In this document: positions 1 to 7,870 of the stretch, piece by piece | Layout: every line of letters begins with the position of its first letter | Numbering within the stretch: position 1 is the first letter of the stretch | Origin: Suilimivivens sp009774465 | Lineage (GTDB): Bacteria > Bacillota > Clostridia > Lachnospirales > Lachnospiraceae | Assembly: GCA_947382645.1 (NCBI GenBank) | Contig: CANDAE010000015.1 | Coordinates: 1-64,000, forward strand | DNA: 64,000 nucleotides | Reading direction: 5' to 3' | The notes under the pieces: generated by a model | The model's database searches: none | What the model saw: the letters and a program-made list of their open reading frames with translations, nothing else | Told to the model about the DNA's origin: nothing | Made by a program: the position numbers and the translations under genes

Positions 1-363
1 TTTTCTCCAAAATGTTTCAATCTCTTTCAATTCATCTGCCGAAAGAATATCCTGCTGCAACAAGGTTGACACTAAGTTTTTCACATTCCCGCCGTAGACT
101 TTATCAAGAAAGCTGTGTGTCTGCATGGTCTGGTATTCTGCTTCTGTTACCGTAGCCACATACTCATTCTTCCTGCCGATTTTTTTGACTTTCAAGAACT
201 TTTTTTCGCCCAGACGGGAAAGCAGAGTGAGTACGGTGTTGTTCTTCCATTCGTTTTTGTCTTTTTCCAATTCCTCCATGATGAGGGAGTATAAAGCTGC
301 CCCTCCATTCTTCCAGATGATTTTCATTAGTACCAATTCGGATTCAGAAATTTGCTGTGCCAT
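1..363 (-). CDS. BlaI/MecI-family transcriptional repressor (C-terminus beyond left edge)
   Basis: The reading frame opens with ATG at 361-363 behind a clear GGAGG and runs 121 codons off the left edge. The protein begins MAQQISESELVLMKIIW and has the winged-helix pattern of BlaI/MecI repressors, including the NNTVLTLLSRL recognition segment. In this family the dimer represses its own operon and is inactivated by proteolysis triggered by an M56 (BlaR1-like) membrane sensor; that partner would lie outside the window. Two 18-bp direct repeats overlap its promoter, which fits autorepression. Family call is firm, the regulated target is unknown. Confidence 0.88.
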   Translation of the reverse strand, partial: MAQQISESELVLMKIIWKNGGAALYSLIMEELEKDKNEWKNNTVLTLLSRLGEKKFLKVKKIGRKNEYVATVTEAEYQTMQTHSFLDKVYGGNVKNLVSTLLQQDILSADELKEIETFWRK

Positions 364-379
364 TTTGTCCTCCTTTTAC

Positions 380-424
380 CTTAACATTTTGTAGGTGTGT
401 AGACATCTTAACATTATGTAGGTG
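380..424. promoter_or_regulatory. Operator-like direct repeats before the left-edge blaI gene
   Basis: Two near-identical 18-mers (380-397 and 407-424, one mismatch) start 27 bp apart. The second contains the perfect palindrome ACATTATGT. The octamer TGTAGACA sits at 398-405 between them and recurs before the other BlaI genes of the window. BlaI/MecI proteins are known to bind TACA/TGTA dyads, so this is the likely autorepression site. Confidence 0.6.
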
Positions 425-433
425 ATAGTGCAA
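405..433 (-). promoter_or_regulatory. Predicted sigma-A promoter of the left-edge blaI gene
   Basis: On the minus strand TTGCAC (428-433) and TAAGAT (405-410) are separated by 17 bp. The spacer is almost entirely occupied by the second operator-like repeat, so a bound repressor would block RNA polymerase. Confidence 0.5.
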
Positions 434-514
434 TACCCAAAATAAATTTTTTGCAAATAATTATTGACCAGACCATAGCATCAAACTTATCTCGACTTTA
501 CAGATAGGCTATTG

Positions 515-555
515 AACAAAAAAGGACACTCTCCTGCACTTGGAAAATGTCCTTT
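515..555 (-). terminator. Intrinsic terminator after lysS
   Basis: On the minus strand AAAGGACA (548-555) pairs with TGTCCTTT (521-528) across a 19-nt loop and is followed by a T-run. It is the first good terminator after the lysS stop and probably ends the long leftward operon. Confidence 0.6.
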
Positions 556-643
556 ACATACCATTCAACTATTTTGTTTTGATAGAGTAAAACCCTTAAA
601 ATGTGATTTATCAGTCCATATAAGTCCACCAAATGATGTAAAT

Positions 644-665
644 TTGATGTCAAATTGATGTCAAA
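644..665. repeat. Tandem 11-bp repeat TTGATGTCAAA x2
   Basis: Two exact tandem copies of TTGATGTCAAA, each containing the dyad TTGA-TG-TCAA, lie just downstream of lysS. The rest of 425-705 is AT-rich non-coding DNA. Such short repeats can be arm-type recombinase sites, but no recombinase gene is visible, so the function is unknown. Confidence 0.55.
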
Positions 666-705
666 TCGATGGTGTAAGTGCCTGAAACCCTTGAAAACAC
701 TGGAT

Positions 706-2220
706 TTATTTATCCAATGTCTTCATTGTCGGGAACAATAAAACATCCCGAATTGCCGGCGAATTGGTAAGCAGCATCACCAGTCTGTCAATACCATATC
801 CAATTCCTCCGGTAGGCGGCATACCGATTTCCAGCGCATTCATAAAGTCCTCGTCGGTGGTATTTGCCTCCTCGTCGCCTGCTGCCAATGCAGCTTCCTG
901 GGCCTTAAAGCGTTCTCTCTGATCAATGGGATCATTTAATTCAGAGTAAGCATTGCACATCTCGCGTCCGGTGATAAATAATTCAAAGCGCTCCACATAA
1001 TCCGGCTTGTCCGGTTTCCTCTTGGTCAGAGGTGAAATTTCTACCGGGTGGTCCATAACAAAGGTAGGCTGAACCAAGTGCTCTTCCACAAATTCTTCAA
1101 AGAATAAGTTCAGAATATCTCCCTTTGTATGCCTGTCCTCATAATGGACTTCCTTCTCGTCTGCCAGCTTTTTGGCAGCGGCAGTATCCGGAACCTGATC
1201 AAAATCAATGCCGGTATACTTCTTCACAGCATCAATCATGGTCAACCGCTCAAAAGGCTTACCCAAATCAATCATTTCCTCTCCATAGGGAACAGTTGTG
1301 GTTCCACAAACTTCCTGTGCCACATAGCGGAACATATTCTCCGTTAAATCCATCATTCCATTATAGTCCGTATACGCCTGATACAGCTCCATCAATGTAA
1401 ATTCAGGATTGTGTCTGGTGTCAAGACCTTCATTTCTAAACACGCGGCCAATCTCATAGACTCTCTCAAGTCCTCCCACGATCAGTCTCTTTAAGTATAA
1501 TTCCAGTGAAATACGAAGCTTTACGTCTTCATCCAATGCATTAAAATGTGTCTCAAAGGGCCTTGCAGCAGCACCGCCTGCGTTGGACACCAGCATGGGA
1601 GTTTCCACTTCCATAAAGCCCTGCTCATCTAAATATCTTCTGATTGCAGTAATAATTTTTGACCTTTTGACAAAGGTTTCCTTTACCTCTTCATTCATGA
1701 TCAAATCTGTATATCTCTGCCGATAACGGATATCCGTATTGGTAAGGCCATGATACTTTTCAGGCAGAATCTGCAGACTCTTGGAAAGCAGAACAATATT
1801 TGTTGCATGAATGGAAATTTCCTCTGTTTTGGTTTTAAATACCTGCCCGGTAATACCTACAATATCACCCACATCATATTTTTTAAAGTCGGCATAAGCC
1901 TCCTCGCCAATGCTGTCCCTTGCCACATAAGACTGAATATTCCCCTTCAAATCCTGAATATTACAAAAGGATGCCTTACCCATCACACGCTTCTGCATAA
2001 TACGTCCGGCAACAGACACCGTAGTTCCTTCCATCTGTTCATAATTTTCCTTAATGTCCCTGCTGTGGGCGGTGACATCATATTTGGTAATCTGAAAGGG
2101 ATCTTTTCCTGCTTCCTGCAGTGCTGCAAGCTTTTCTCTTCTCACCTTAAGAAGCTGCCCTAAATCCTGTTCCTTTTGTGGTTGATTGTTCTGCGGTTGA
2201 TTTTTCTGCTGTTCTGCCAC
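706..2220 (-). CDS. lysS: Lysyl-tRNA synthetase, class II
   Basis: The enzyme attaches lysine to tRNA-Lys in the cytoplasm. An N-terminal OB-fold anticodon-binding domain is followed by the class II catalytic core, with motif 2 (FRNEGLDTRHNPEFT) and motif 3 (GYGIDRLVMLL) near the C-terminus. A longer frame opens at 2241, but an AAAAAAGGAG ribosome binding site lies inside those first codons, 8 nt before GTG at 2218-2220, so GTG is the likelier start (504 residues, normal for the family). It is the last gene of the leftward run behind greA, a common arrangement in Firmicutes. Confidence 0.97.
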   Translation of the reverse strand: MAEQQKNQPQNNQPQKEQDLGQLLKVRREKLAALQEAGKDPFQITKYDVTAHSRDIKENYEQMEGTTVSVAGRIMQKRVMGKASFCNIQDLKGNIQSYVARDSIGEEAYADFKKYDVGDIVGITGQVFKTKTEEISIHATNIVLLSKSLQILPEKYHGLTNTDIRYRQRYTDLIMNEEVKETFVKRSKIITAIRRYLDEQGFMEVETPMLVSNAGGAAARPFETHFNALDEDVKLRISLELYLKRLIVGGLERVYEIGRVFRNEGLDTRHNPEFTLMELYQAYTDYNGMMDLTENMFRYVAQEVCGTTTVPYGEEMIDLGKPFERLTMIDAVKKYTGIDFDQVPDTAAAKKLADEKEVHYEDRHTKGDILNLFFEEFVEEHLVQPTFVMDHPVEISPLTKRKPDKPDYVERFELFITGREMCNAYSELNDPIDQRERFKAQEAALAAGDEEANTTDEDFMNALEIGMPPTGGIGYGIDRLVMLLTNSPAIRDVLLFPTMKTLDK

Positions 2221-2278
2221 TTCTAACACTCCTTTTTTCATAAAGCTGCCCGCCTGAAATCTTAACTACTGTAAAAAT

Positions 2279-2761
2279 TTAGTTGGATCTTTGAATTTCA
2301 AGAACCTGATATTTAAGAATGCCTGCATGGGTTTCCACTTCAACCACATCATTTAATCCCTTGCCGATTAAAGCTTTTCCCACAGGTGATTCATTGGAAA
2401 TTTTTCCCTTTAAACTGTTTGCCTCTGTGGAACCAACGATTTTATACTCAAGGTCTTCATTAAATTCAAGATCTCGAATTTTTACACAGCAGCCGATATT
2501 GATCTTGTCAAGATCAACTTCATCTTCAACAACCACTTCTGCGTTCTTTAAAATCTTTTCCAGTTCCTCAATTCTTGCTTCAATGTCGCGCTGTTCATCC
2601 TTTGCTGCATCATATTCAGCATTTTCGGACAAATCCCCCTGCTCTCTGGCTTCTTTGATTTTCTGCGCCACTTCTTTTCTTTTTACTACCTTAAGGTCAT
2701 GAAGTTCATCTTCATATTTTCTGAGTCCCTCATAGGTAAGTATGTTTTTCTTCTCTTCCAT
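2279..2761 (-). CDS. greA: Transcription elongation factor GreA
   Basis: GreA rescues backtracked RNA polymerase by stimulating cleavage of the extruded transcript. The 160-residue protein has the N-terminal coiled-coil finger, rich in charged residues (LSENAEYDAAKDEQ and ARIEELEKIL), and the C-terminal FKBP-like domain with a NESPVGKALIGK segment. An ATG six codons upstream exists (2779), but GGAAGGG sits 9 nt before the ATG at 2761 and that start gives the usual family length. It lies 58 bp upstream of lysS and is probably co-transcribed. Confidence 0.95.
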   Translation of the reverse strand: MEEKKNILTYEGLRKYEDELHDLKVVKRKEVAQKIKEAREQGDLSENAEYDAAKDEQRDIEARIEELEKILKNAEVVVEDEVDLDKINIGCCVKIRDLEFNEDLEYKIVGSTEANSLKGKISNESPVGKALIGKGLNDVVEVETHAGILKYQVLEIQRSN

Positions 2762-2810
2762 TGCTAATCGCCCTTCCATCTTTTATGTTTGCTTAATATC
2801 ATATAAGGTC

Positions 2811-3629
2811 TTAATTAACTTTCGTATTATAACCATTTTTTACCGCAATGTCAAGGAATTTCAAAATCTCAACACTGCTTATATACACAGGTCTTTTTCC
2901 ATTTTCCTGTAAATTATGGGGCATCTCTTTCCTACTATCTCCAGAAACAGAATTCAAGTTCCCTTCGTCATACTCCTGCGTACAAAAATCAAGCACAGGC
3001 ATATCCTGCGGAAGTTTCTGTACCTCCATCATAACAATCCCAAATTCTTCATACAGATAAGCACCAAACAGGGCTGATGCTTTGCTTTCCGCGCCTTTAT
3101 AGACAATCTTTTTCATTCTTGAAAGATAAGGCTCCAACAGTTCCTGTAACCGCTCCATTTCCTTCTCACCGGCATCCTCCGGAAGCAGAATACAAAGACT
3201 GTCAAAAGGTCTTGTCTGATAAAGACGCACCGCCCAAAGTTCTATCGGAAGTTCTGCCAAAGGACTTGCGGCCAGCAGCTTTGCAGGCACGCTTTCTCCA
3301 CAGCCTTCACAGGGCAGCGCTGAAATCCGCTCCGTACAGCCCAGGCTTATATATGCCCTTTCCCATGCATTATTTAAAAGGCTCCGGGCACATTCCTTCT
3401 TCCAGTTTCTGGGATTACCTCCAATCAATTTTTTCCCGGCGTATTCCGGCAAAAGGGTAAAATACACCTGGAGTTTTTTTATTTTTCTTCTCCCTCCTCC
3501 AAGAAGATAGGGGAATTCCCGTTCCAGCTTCCTTAAAGTCAGCCCTGTCTTTTTCAGGTTTTGTCCCTTTTCAGGATATGCTTTCCATACAATTGATTCA
3601 TAAAAAATGCGTTTATAATCCGTTTCCAT
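2811..3629 (-). CDS. Conserved-type hypothetical protein between dusB and greA
   Basis: The 272-residue protein is not one I can assign to a characterised family. It is soluble, with no signal peptide or membrane segment. It is basic at the N-terminus, with a CEGCGE pair of cysteines near the middle and many aromatic residues. It lies 65 bp after dusB and 49 bp before greA on the same strand, so it is probably part of a housekeeping operon. The ribosome binding site before ATG 3629 is weak, so the exact start is uncertain. Confidence 0.7.
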   Translation of the reverse strand: METDYKRIFYESIVWKAYPEKGQNLKKTGLTLRKLEREFPYLLGGGRRKIKKLQVYFTLLPEYAGKKLIGGNPRNWKKECARSLLNNAWERAYISLGCTERISALPCEGCGESVPAKLLAASPLAELPIELWAVRLYQTRPFDSLCILLPEDAGEKEMERLQELLEPYLSRMKKIVYKGAESKASALFGAYLYEEFGIVMMEVQKLPQDMPVLDFCTQEYDEGNLNSVSGDSRKEMPHNLQENGKRPVYISSVEILKFLDIAVKNGYNTKVN

Positions 3630-3694
3630 AGGAAAGCATATGTAGCAGTTACTTTTCCTATTCCATAAAATCAGAATAATTCATCTGTTCTAAA

Positions 3695-4684
3695 TTATTT
3701 ATTCACCGGTTTGAAAATCATTCTCACTGCTGCTTCAAGCTCTTCAAAGGATTCCATTCCATTAATCTCTCTTCGAAGGGATGCGGAATTTGGATATCCT
3801 ACAGTATACCAGCCGATATGCTTACGCATTTCTCTTACCGCGGTATATTCTCCTTTTACTTCCAGTTCCATTTTTGCATGACGCAAAATTATATCACGCA
3901 CTTCCTCTACAGGTCTTTGGGGCAGCTCTTCTCCCGTTTCCAAATAGTGTAGAATCTCTTTAAATATCCAGGGATTCCCCCGGACAGCCCGGCCGATCAT
4001 CACACCGTCACAGCCTGTCTGCTCCAGCAGAGTCTTTGCAGATGCCCCGTCTGTCACATCGCCATTTCCTATCACCGGAATCGACACAGCTTCCTTTACC
4101 TGGGCTATAATTTCCCAATCCGCATTTCCAGCATAATACTGCTCTCTCGTTCTGCCATGCACCGTCACGGCAGCCGCTCCGCAGCCCTCCGCTATTTTGG
4201 CAATCTCCACTGCATTTATCGAGCTGTCATCAAAGCCTTTTCTGAACTTCACTGTAACCGGCTTTTTAACTGCCTTTACCGTCTTTGTAATGATTTGCTC
4301 CACCAATGCGGGATCTTTCATAAGCGCAGAGCCTTCTTTATTATTTACTACCTTGGGCACCGGACAGCCCATGTTAATATCCAGTATGGAAAATGGACGC
4401 TCTTCAATTTTTTTAGCCATTTCACTTATAATGTCAGGATCTGAACCAAATAGCTGCAGGGAAACAGGATGTTCCCCGGGATGAATCTCCATCAGCTCTT
4501 CCGTATTTTTATTGTGATAATAAATTGCCTTGGCGCTGACCATTTCCATACATACAAGTCCGGCTCCCTGTTCTCTGCAAAGCAAACGAAATGGCAGGTC
4601 GGTTACGCCTGCCATAGGTGCCAATATCAAATTATTATCCAAAACCACATTTCCTATCTGCAGCTTTTTTACTTTGTCCGTCAT
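3695..4684 (-). CDS. dusB: tRNA-dihydrouridine synthase, DusB type
   Basis: An FMN- and NADPH-dependent enzyme that reduces specific uridines in the tRNA D-loop to dihydrouridine. The sequence opens with LQIGNVVLDNNLILAPMAGV, the TIM-barrel FMN-binding start. It carries NMGCPVPKVVNNKEGSALM with the catalytic cysteine, VKFRKGFDD, TVHGRTREQYYAG and the phosphate-binding GNGDV and MIGRAVRGNPWIF segments. The open frame extends to 4768, but the extra 28 residues are not typical of DusB and have no ribosome binding site. I therefore prefer ATG 4684 (329 residues). Confidence 0.93.
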   Translation of the reverse strand: MTDKVKKLQIGNVVLDNNLILAPMAGVTDLPFRLLCREQGAGLVCMEMVSAKAIYYHNKNTEELMEIHPGEHPVSLQLFGSDPDIISEMAKKIEERPFSILDINMGCPVPKVVNNKEGSALMKDPALVEQIITKTVKAVKKPVTVKFRKGFDDSSINAVEIAKIAEGCGAAAVTVHGRTREQYYAGNADWEIIAQVKEAVSIPVIGNGDVTDGASAKTLLEQTGCDGVMIGRAVRGNPWIFKEILHYLETGEELPQRPVEEVRDIILRHAKMELEVKGEYTAVREMRKHIGWYTVGYPNSASLRREINGMESFEELEAAVRMIFKPVNK

Positions 4685-4776
4685 GCTCTTTATCAGCCCT
4701 TTACTTTTATCATCCCTGCAAAGTCCCATATATGACTTTAGCAGACATCGGAAGCAGAAATCTGTCATGTCATTTA

Positions 4777-5112
4777 CTATAAAAGTTCACTTACATCTTC
4801 ATGAAGGATAAACACCCGGTAATACAGACTTAAGGATTCAAACAGCTCCTGCCTTTTTCTTCGCACCTCTCCCACTAAAAGGCCGCTTCCCACCTCATCA
4901 TACAGATAATCCTCCGGTGCAAATTCAGTGCGCATGGCAACACTGCCATCTGCCTCAAATTCAATGGTAAAAATACCTCCCACCTCTTCCGTAAAGAACA
5001 CGCAGATGATATGCAGTTCTTCCTTAATAGAATCAGGTATGCCTGCAAACTGCTCATTAAAATAATATTTCTTTTCATAGGCATTTGCTCCGCAGAGCAC
5101 TACTTTTTCCAT
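4777..5112 (-). CDS. Small conserved protein (possibly DUF6145)
   Basis: A 111-residue acidic, soluble protein (MEKVVLCGANAYEKKYYFNE at its start) with FTIEFEADG and ending in HEDVSELL. It resembles a Lachnospiraceae-restricted protein family I recall as DUF6145, with no known function; this is from memory and unverified. It lies between argF and dusB in a run of same-strand genes, suggesting co-transcription. Start choice is between ATG 5124 and ATG 5112; GGGG precedes the latter. Confidence 0.7.
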   Translation of the reverse strand: MEKVVLCGANAYEKKYYFNEQFAGIPDSIKEELHIICVFFTEEVGGIFTIEFEADGSVAMRTEFAPEDYLYDEVGSGLLVGEVRRKRQELFESLSLYYRVFILHEDVSELL

Positions 5113-5153
5113 TTTAATCCCCATGCTGCCATCCCATTACAAACAGCTTACTT

Positions 5154-6140
5154 TCACAAAGTCGCTGCCATAACCGCCTTAATTGTGTGCATTCTGTTTT
5201 CCGCCTCGTCAAATACCACTGACTGAACAGATTCAAATACCTGATCCGTCACTTCCATCTCAGTAATGCCGAACTTTTTACTGATTTCCGCTCCAATTTT
5301 CGTCTTCAAATCATGAAATGCCGGCAGACAGTGCATAAAAATCGCCTGATTTCCTGCATTTTCCATAACCTTTTGATTAACCTGATAAGGAGAAAGATCT
5401 TTAATCCTCTCTTCCCATACAGCATCCGGTTCTCCCATAGATACCCATACATCCGTGCAGACCACATCAGCGTCCTTTGTTCCGGCCATCACATCATCCG
5501 TTAAGGTAATGGAACCTCCTGTCGTTTCTGCAATCTTTCTGCATTCCTGAACCAACGCCTGATCAGGAAAATACTTTGGAGTTGTGCAGGCTGTAAAGTG
5601 CATTCCCAGCTTTGCACAAAGAACCATATAGGAATTGCCCATGTTATAACGGGCGTCTCCTAAGTAAGCAAGCTTTACTCCTTTGATACGTCCCAGCTTT
5701 TCTCTTATCGTCAGGACGTCCGCCAGCATCTGGGTGGGATGAAATTCATTGGTCAGTCCGTTCCAGACAGGAACCCCTGCATACCTTGCCAATTCCTCGA
5801 CAATCTCCTGTTCAAACCCCCGGTATTCTATTCCTTCATACATTCTTCCCAGAACTCTTGCAGTGTCCGCAATACTTTCTTTCTTACCAATCTGGGAGCC
5901 GGCAGGCTCTAAATAAGTGGTGCCCATTCCAAGATCATGTGCCGCCACCTCAAAAGAACAGCGGGTACGGGTGCTGGTCTTTTCAAAGATCAGCGCCACA
6001 TTTTTCCCTCTGTGCATATCCTGTGTTAATATTCCTTTTTTCTTTTTTGCCTTTAATTCTTCTGCCAAATCCACCAGATATAAAATCTCTTCCGGTGTAA
6101 AGTCAAGAAGCTTTAAAAAACTTCTGCCTTTTAAATCCAT
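5154..6140 (-). CDS. argF: Ornithine carbamoyltransferase
   Basis: Catalyses carbamoyl phosphate plus ornithine to citrulline in arginine biosynthesis (or the reverse in arginine catabolism). Seen in the 328 residues are the carbamoyl-phosphate loop STRTRCSFEVA, HPTQMLAD, the ornithine-binding DVWVSMGEPD and the OTC signature FMHCLPAFHD, which separates it from aspartate carbamoyltransferase. AAGGAAGG precedes ATG 6140. No other arg genes lie nearby, so biosynthetic or catabolic use cannot be decided from context. It sits 52 bp after the SPFH gene, probably in the same transcript. Confidence 0.95.
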   Translation of the reverse strand: MDLKGRSFLKLLDFTPEEILYLVDLAEELKAKKKKGILTQDMHRGKNVALIFEKTSTRTRCSFEVAAHDLGMGTTYLEPAGSQIGKKESIADTARVLGRMYEGIEYRGFEQEIVEELARYAGVPVWNGLTNEFHPTQMLADVLTIREKLGRIKGVKLAYLGDARYNMGNSYMVLCAKLGMHFTACTTPKYFPDQALVQECRKIAETTGGSITLTDDVMAGTKDADVVCTDVWVSMGEPDAVWEERIKDLSPYQVNQKVMENAGNQAIFMHCLPAFHDLKTKIGAEISKKFGITEMEVTDQVFESVQSVVFDEAENRMHTIKAVMAATL

Positions 6141-6192
6141 CTATATACCATGCCTTCCTTACATCCGTATCCTGTATTCAGATTACGGACTT

Positions 6193-7113
6193 TCACTTAT
6201 CACTCATCAATTCCTTAACGGAAGCTGCCAGTCCTGCAAGTCCCTGAATTTCAGAAGGGATAATGATCTTGGTTGCCTTGCCGTCTGCTGCCTTTTCAAA
6301 TGCTTCCAGACTCTTAATGCGAAGCACTGCTTCATCTGCTCCCGCTTCACGAATCATTCTGATACCATCCGCAGTTGCCTGTTGTACCTTAAGGATTGCC
6401 TCTGCCTCACCTTCCGCCTCGCGGATCATCTTTTCCTTCTGGGCTTCTGCACGGAGAATTGCTGACTGCTTCTCAGCCTCCGCCTCCAGGATTGCCGCTG
6501 CCTTCTTACCTTCTGCAACGGTTACGCTGGCTTTCTTTTCACCTTCCGCACGTGTTACCGCTTCTCTTCGTTCACGCTCTGCCTTCATCTGTTTCTCCAT
6601 TGCATTTTGGATTTCAGCAGGCGGAATAATATTTTTAAGTTCTACTCTGTTTACCTTGATTCCCCAGGGATCGGTTGCTTCATCCAGGGAAGCTCTCATT
6701 TTAGTGTTAATGGTCTCTCTGGAAGTAAGCGTCTGATCCAGTTCCAGATCGCCAATGATATTACGAAGTGTGGTGGCAGTCAGATTTTCAATTGCCATAA
6801 TGGGGTTTTCCACGCCATAGGCAAACATCTTGGGATCTGTAATCTGGAAAAATACTACCGTATCAATTCTCATGGTTACATTATCTTTTGTGATAACAGG
6901 CTGAGGAGCAAAATCCACTACCTGCTCTTTCAAATTGATTTTCTTTGCCACCTTATCAAGAATCGGCAGTTTAAAATGAAGCCCAACCGACCAGGTTCCC
7001 TGATAAGCGCCAAGTCTTTCCACTACATATGCAGATGCCTGGGGTACAATTTTTACACAGGATGCAAGCAAAACAAGAATTACAACAAATAACACAAGTA
7101 ATAAATATCCCAT
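6193..7113 (-). CDS. SPFH/band 7 (stomatin-like) membrane protein
   Basis: One N-terminal membrane anchor (MGYLLLVLFVVILVLLASCV) is followed by the SPFH domain (VPQASAYVVERLGAYQG, ITKDNVTMRIDTVVFFQI, TLRNIIGDLELDQTL). After that comes a long charged coiled coil rich in Ala, Glu and Lys, the QmcA/stomatin layout. Such proteins form membrane-associated oligomeric rings and typically pair with NfeD, which is the gene immediately upstream here. AGAGGA five bases before ATG 7113 selects this start over ATG 7143. Role in this organism is inferred as membrane organisation or proteostasis. Confidence 0.92.
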   Translation of the reverse strand: MGYLLLVLFVVILVLLASCVKIVPQASAYVVERLGAYQGTWSVGLHFKLPILDKVAKKINLKEQVVDFAPQPVITKDNVTMRIDTVVFFQITDPKMFAYGVENPIMAIENLTATTLRNIIGDLELDQTLTSRETINTKMRASLDEATDPWGIKVNRVELKNIIPPAEIQNAMEKQMKAERERREAVTRAEGEKKASVTVAEGKKAAAILEAEAEKQSAILRAEAQKEKMIREAEGEAEAILKVQQATADGIRMIREAGADEAVLRIKSLEAFEKAADGKATKIIIPSEIQGLAGLAASVKELMSDK

Positions 7114-7176
7114 ATCATTCCTCTTCTTTCCGGGGCCTTTCATTCCCCTTAACTAATCATTTATGTGCAGTATTTA

Positions 7177-7614
7177 CTACTGCGGTTTTTCTTCCACCAT
7201 CAGCTTGACGCCGCTGATTGCCCGAATGAGCACTACACTTCCTGTAGGAAGCGTCACGCCGTCGGTTACCGTTCTGGCAGTCCATTCCTTCCCTTCCACG
7301 GTTACCTGGCCGATTCCCTGCAGATTATCAATTTCACTGATCACAATGGCCTGTTTACCAATCAGGCTTTCCGCATTGGTCTTGATCCGGTCCTTATTAA
7401 AATATTTTACCGCAATTGGACGAGTAAAATACAAAAGAACCAAAGATACCAGTACAAAAAGGACAATCTGAATCCAAAGAGGAACGCCAAGCGCCGCTGC
7501 CACAGCAGCAATCAATGCGCCTCCTGCAAACCAGATCGTGGTAAGTCCCATGCTGATGATTTCAATGACAATGCAGGCAACAAAAACAATAAGCCAAATC
7601 GTCGTTAAATTCAT
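7177..7614 (-). CDS. NfeD-like membrane protein
   Basis: The 145-residue protein has three or four hydrophobic segments (IWLIVFVACIVIEIISMGLT, IWFAGGALIAAVAAALG, IQIVLFVLVSLVLLYF) followed by a C-terminal OB-fold-like domain (LIGKQAIVISEIDN to VEGKEWTARTV). This is the short NfeD type that pairs with SPFH proteins, and the SPFH gene follows 63 bp downstream. AAAGGAGG lies ahead of ATG 7614, inside a longer open frame from 7632, so the shorter start is chosen. Confidence 0.9.
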   Translation of the reverse strand: MNLTTIWLIVFVACIVIEIISMGLTTIWFAGGALIAAVAAALGVPLWIQIVLFVLVSLVLLYFTRPIAVKYFNKDRIKTNAESLIGKQAIVISEIDNLQGIGQVTVEGKEWTARTVTDGVTLPTGSVVLIRAISGVKLMVEEKPQ

Positions 7615-7726
7615 ACTCCCTCCTTTACACATACAACAGCTGCCGCACTCCGCGAACCGCTCTCATTTTAAGCAGCATGTGTCATGTCCTGCAGCCATCC
7701 TTACGTTAGAAACCTTGTTAACAAAT

Positions 7727-7755
7727 ATTTTACTACATTAAACTGTCAGAAGCAA
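7727..7755 (-). promoter_or_regulatory. Predicted promoter of the nfeD-SPFH-argF run
   Basis: On the minus strand TTGCTT (7750-7755) and TAAAAT (7727-7732) are separated by 17 bp, about 110 bp before the nfeD start. The intervening leader shows no recognised riboswitch. Confidence 0.4.
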
Positions 7756-7830
7756 CCCTAACCATATAGTTCCATCATGGGCTGTTATCCTGAACAGCAG
7801 ATGCTTCGCTCCGCGAATCATCCTTATGTA

Positions 7831-7866
7831 AAAACAGTTGACACAATGCATTGTGTCAACTGTTTT
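7831..7866. terminator. Perfect 36-bp palindrome acting as terminator
   Basis: An uninterrupted perfect inverted repeat of 18+18 bases is centred at 7848/7849. Its arms run from AAAACAGTTGACACAATG to its complement. It begins 4 nt after the cell wall hydrolase stop codon and has a T-run on the exit side in both directions, so it should terminate transcription from either strand. Confidence 0.75.
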
Positions 7867-7870
7867 GTCT

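Noticed and set aside
643..666. CRISPR repeat
   Set aside because: Only two direct copies with no spacer between them; no array and no cas genes in the window.
5917..6465. Plus-strand 182-codon open frame
   Set aside because: It crosses argF and the SPFH gene in antisense, has no ribosome binding site and its protein shows no family features.
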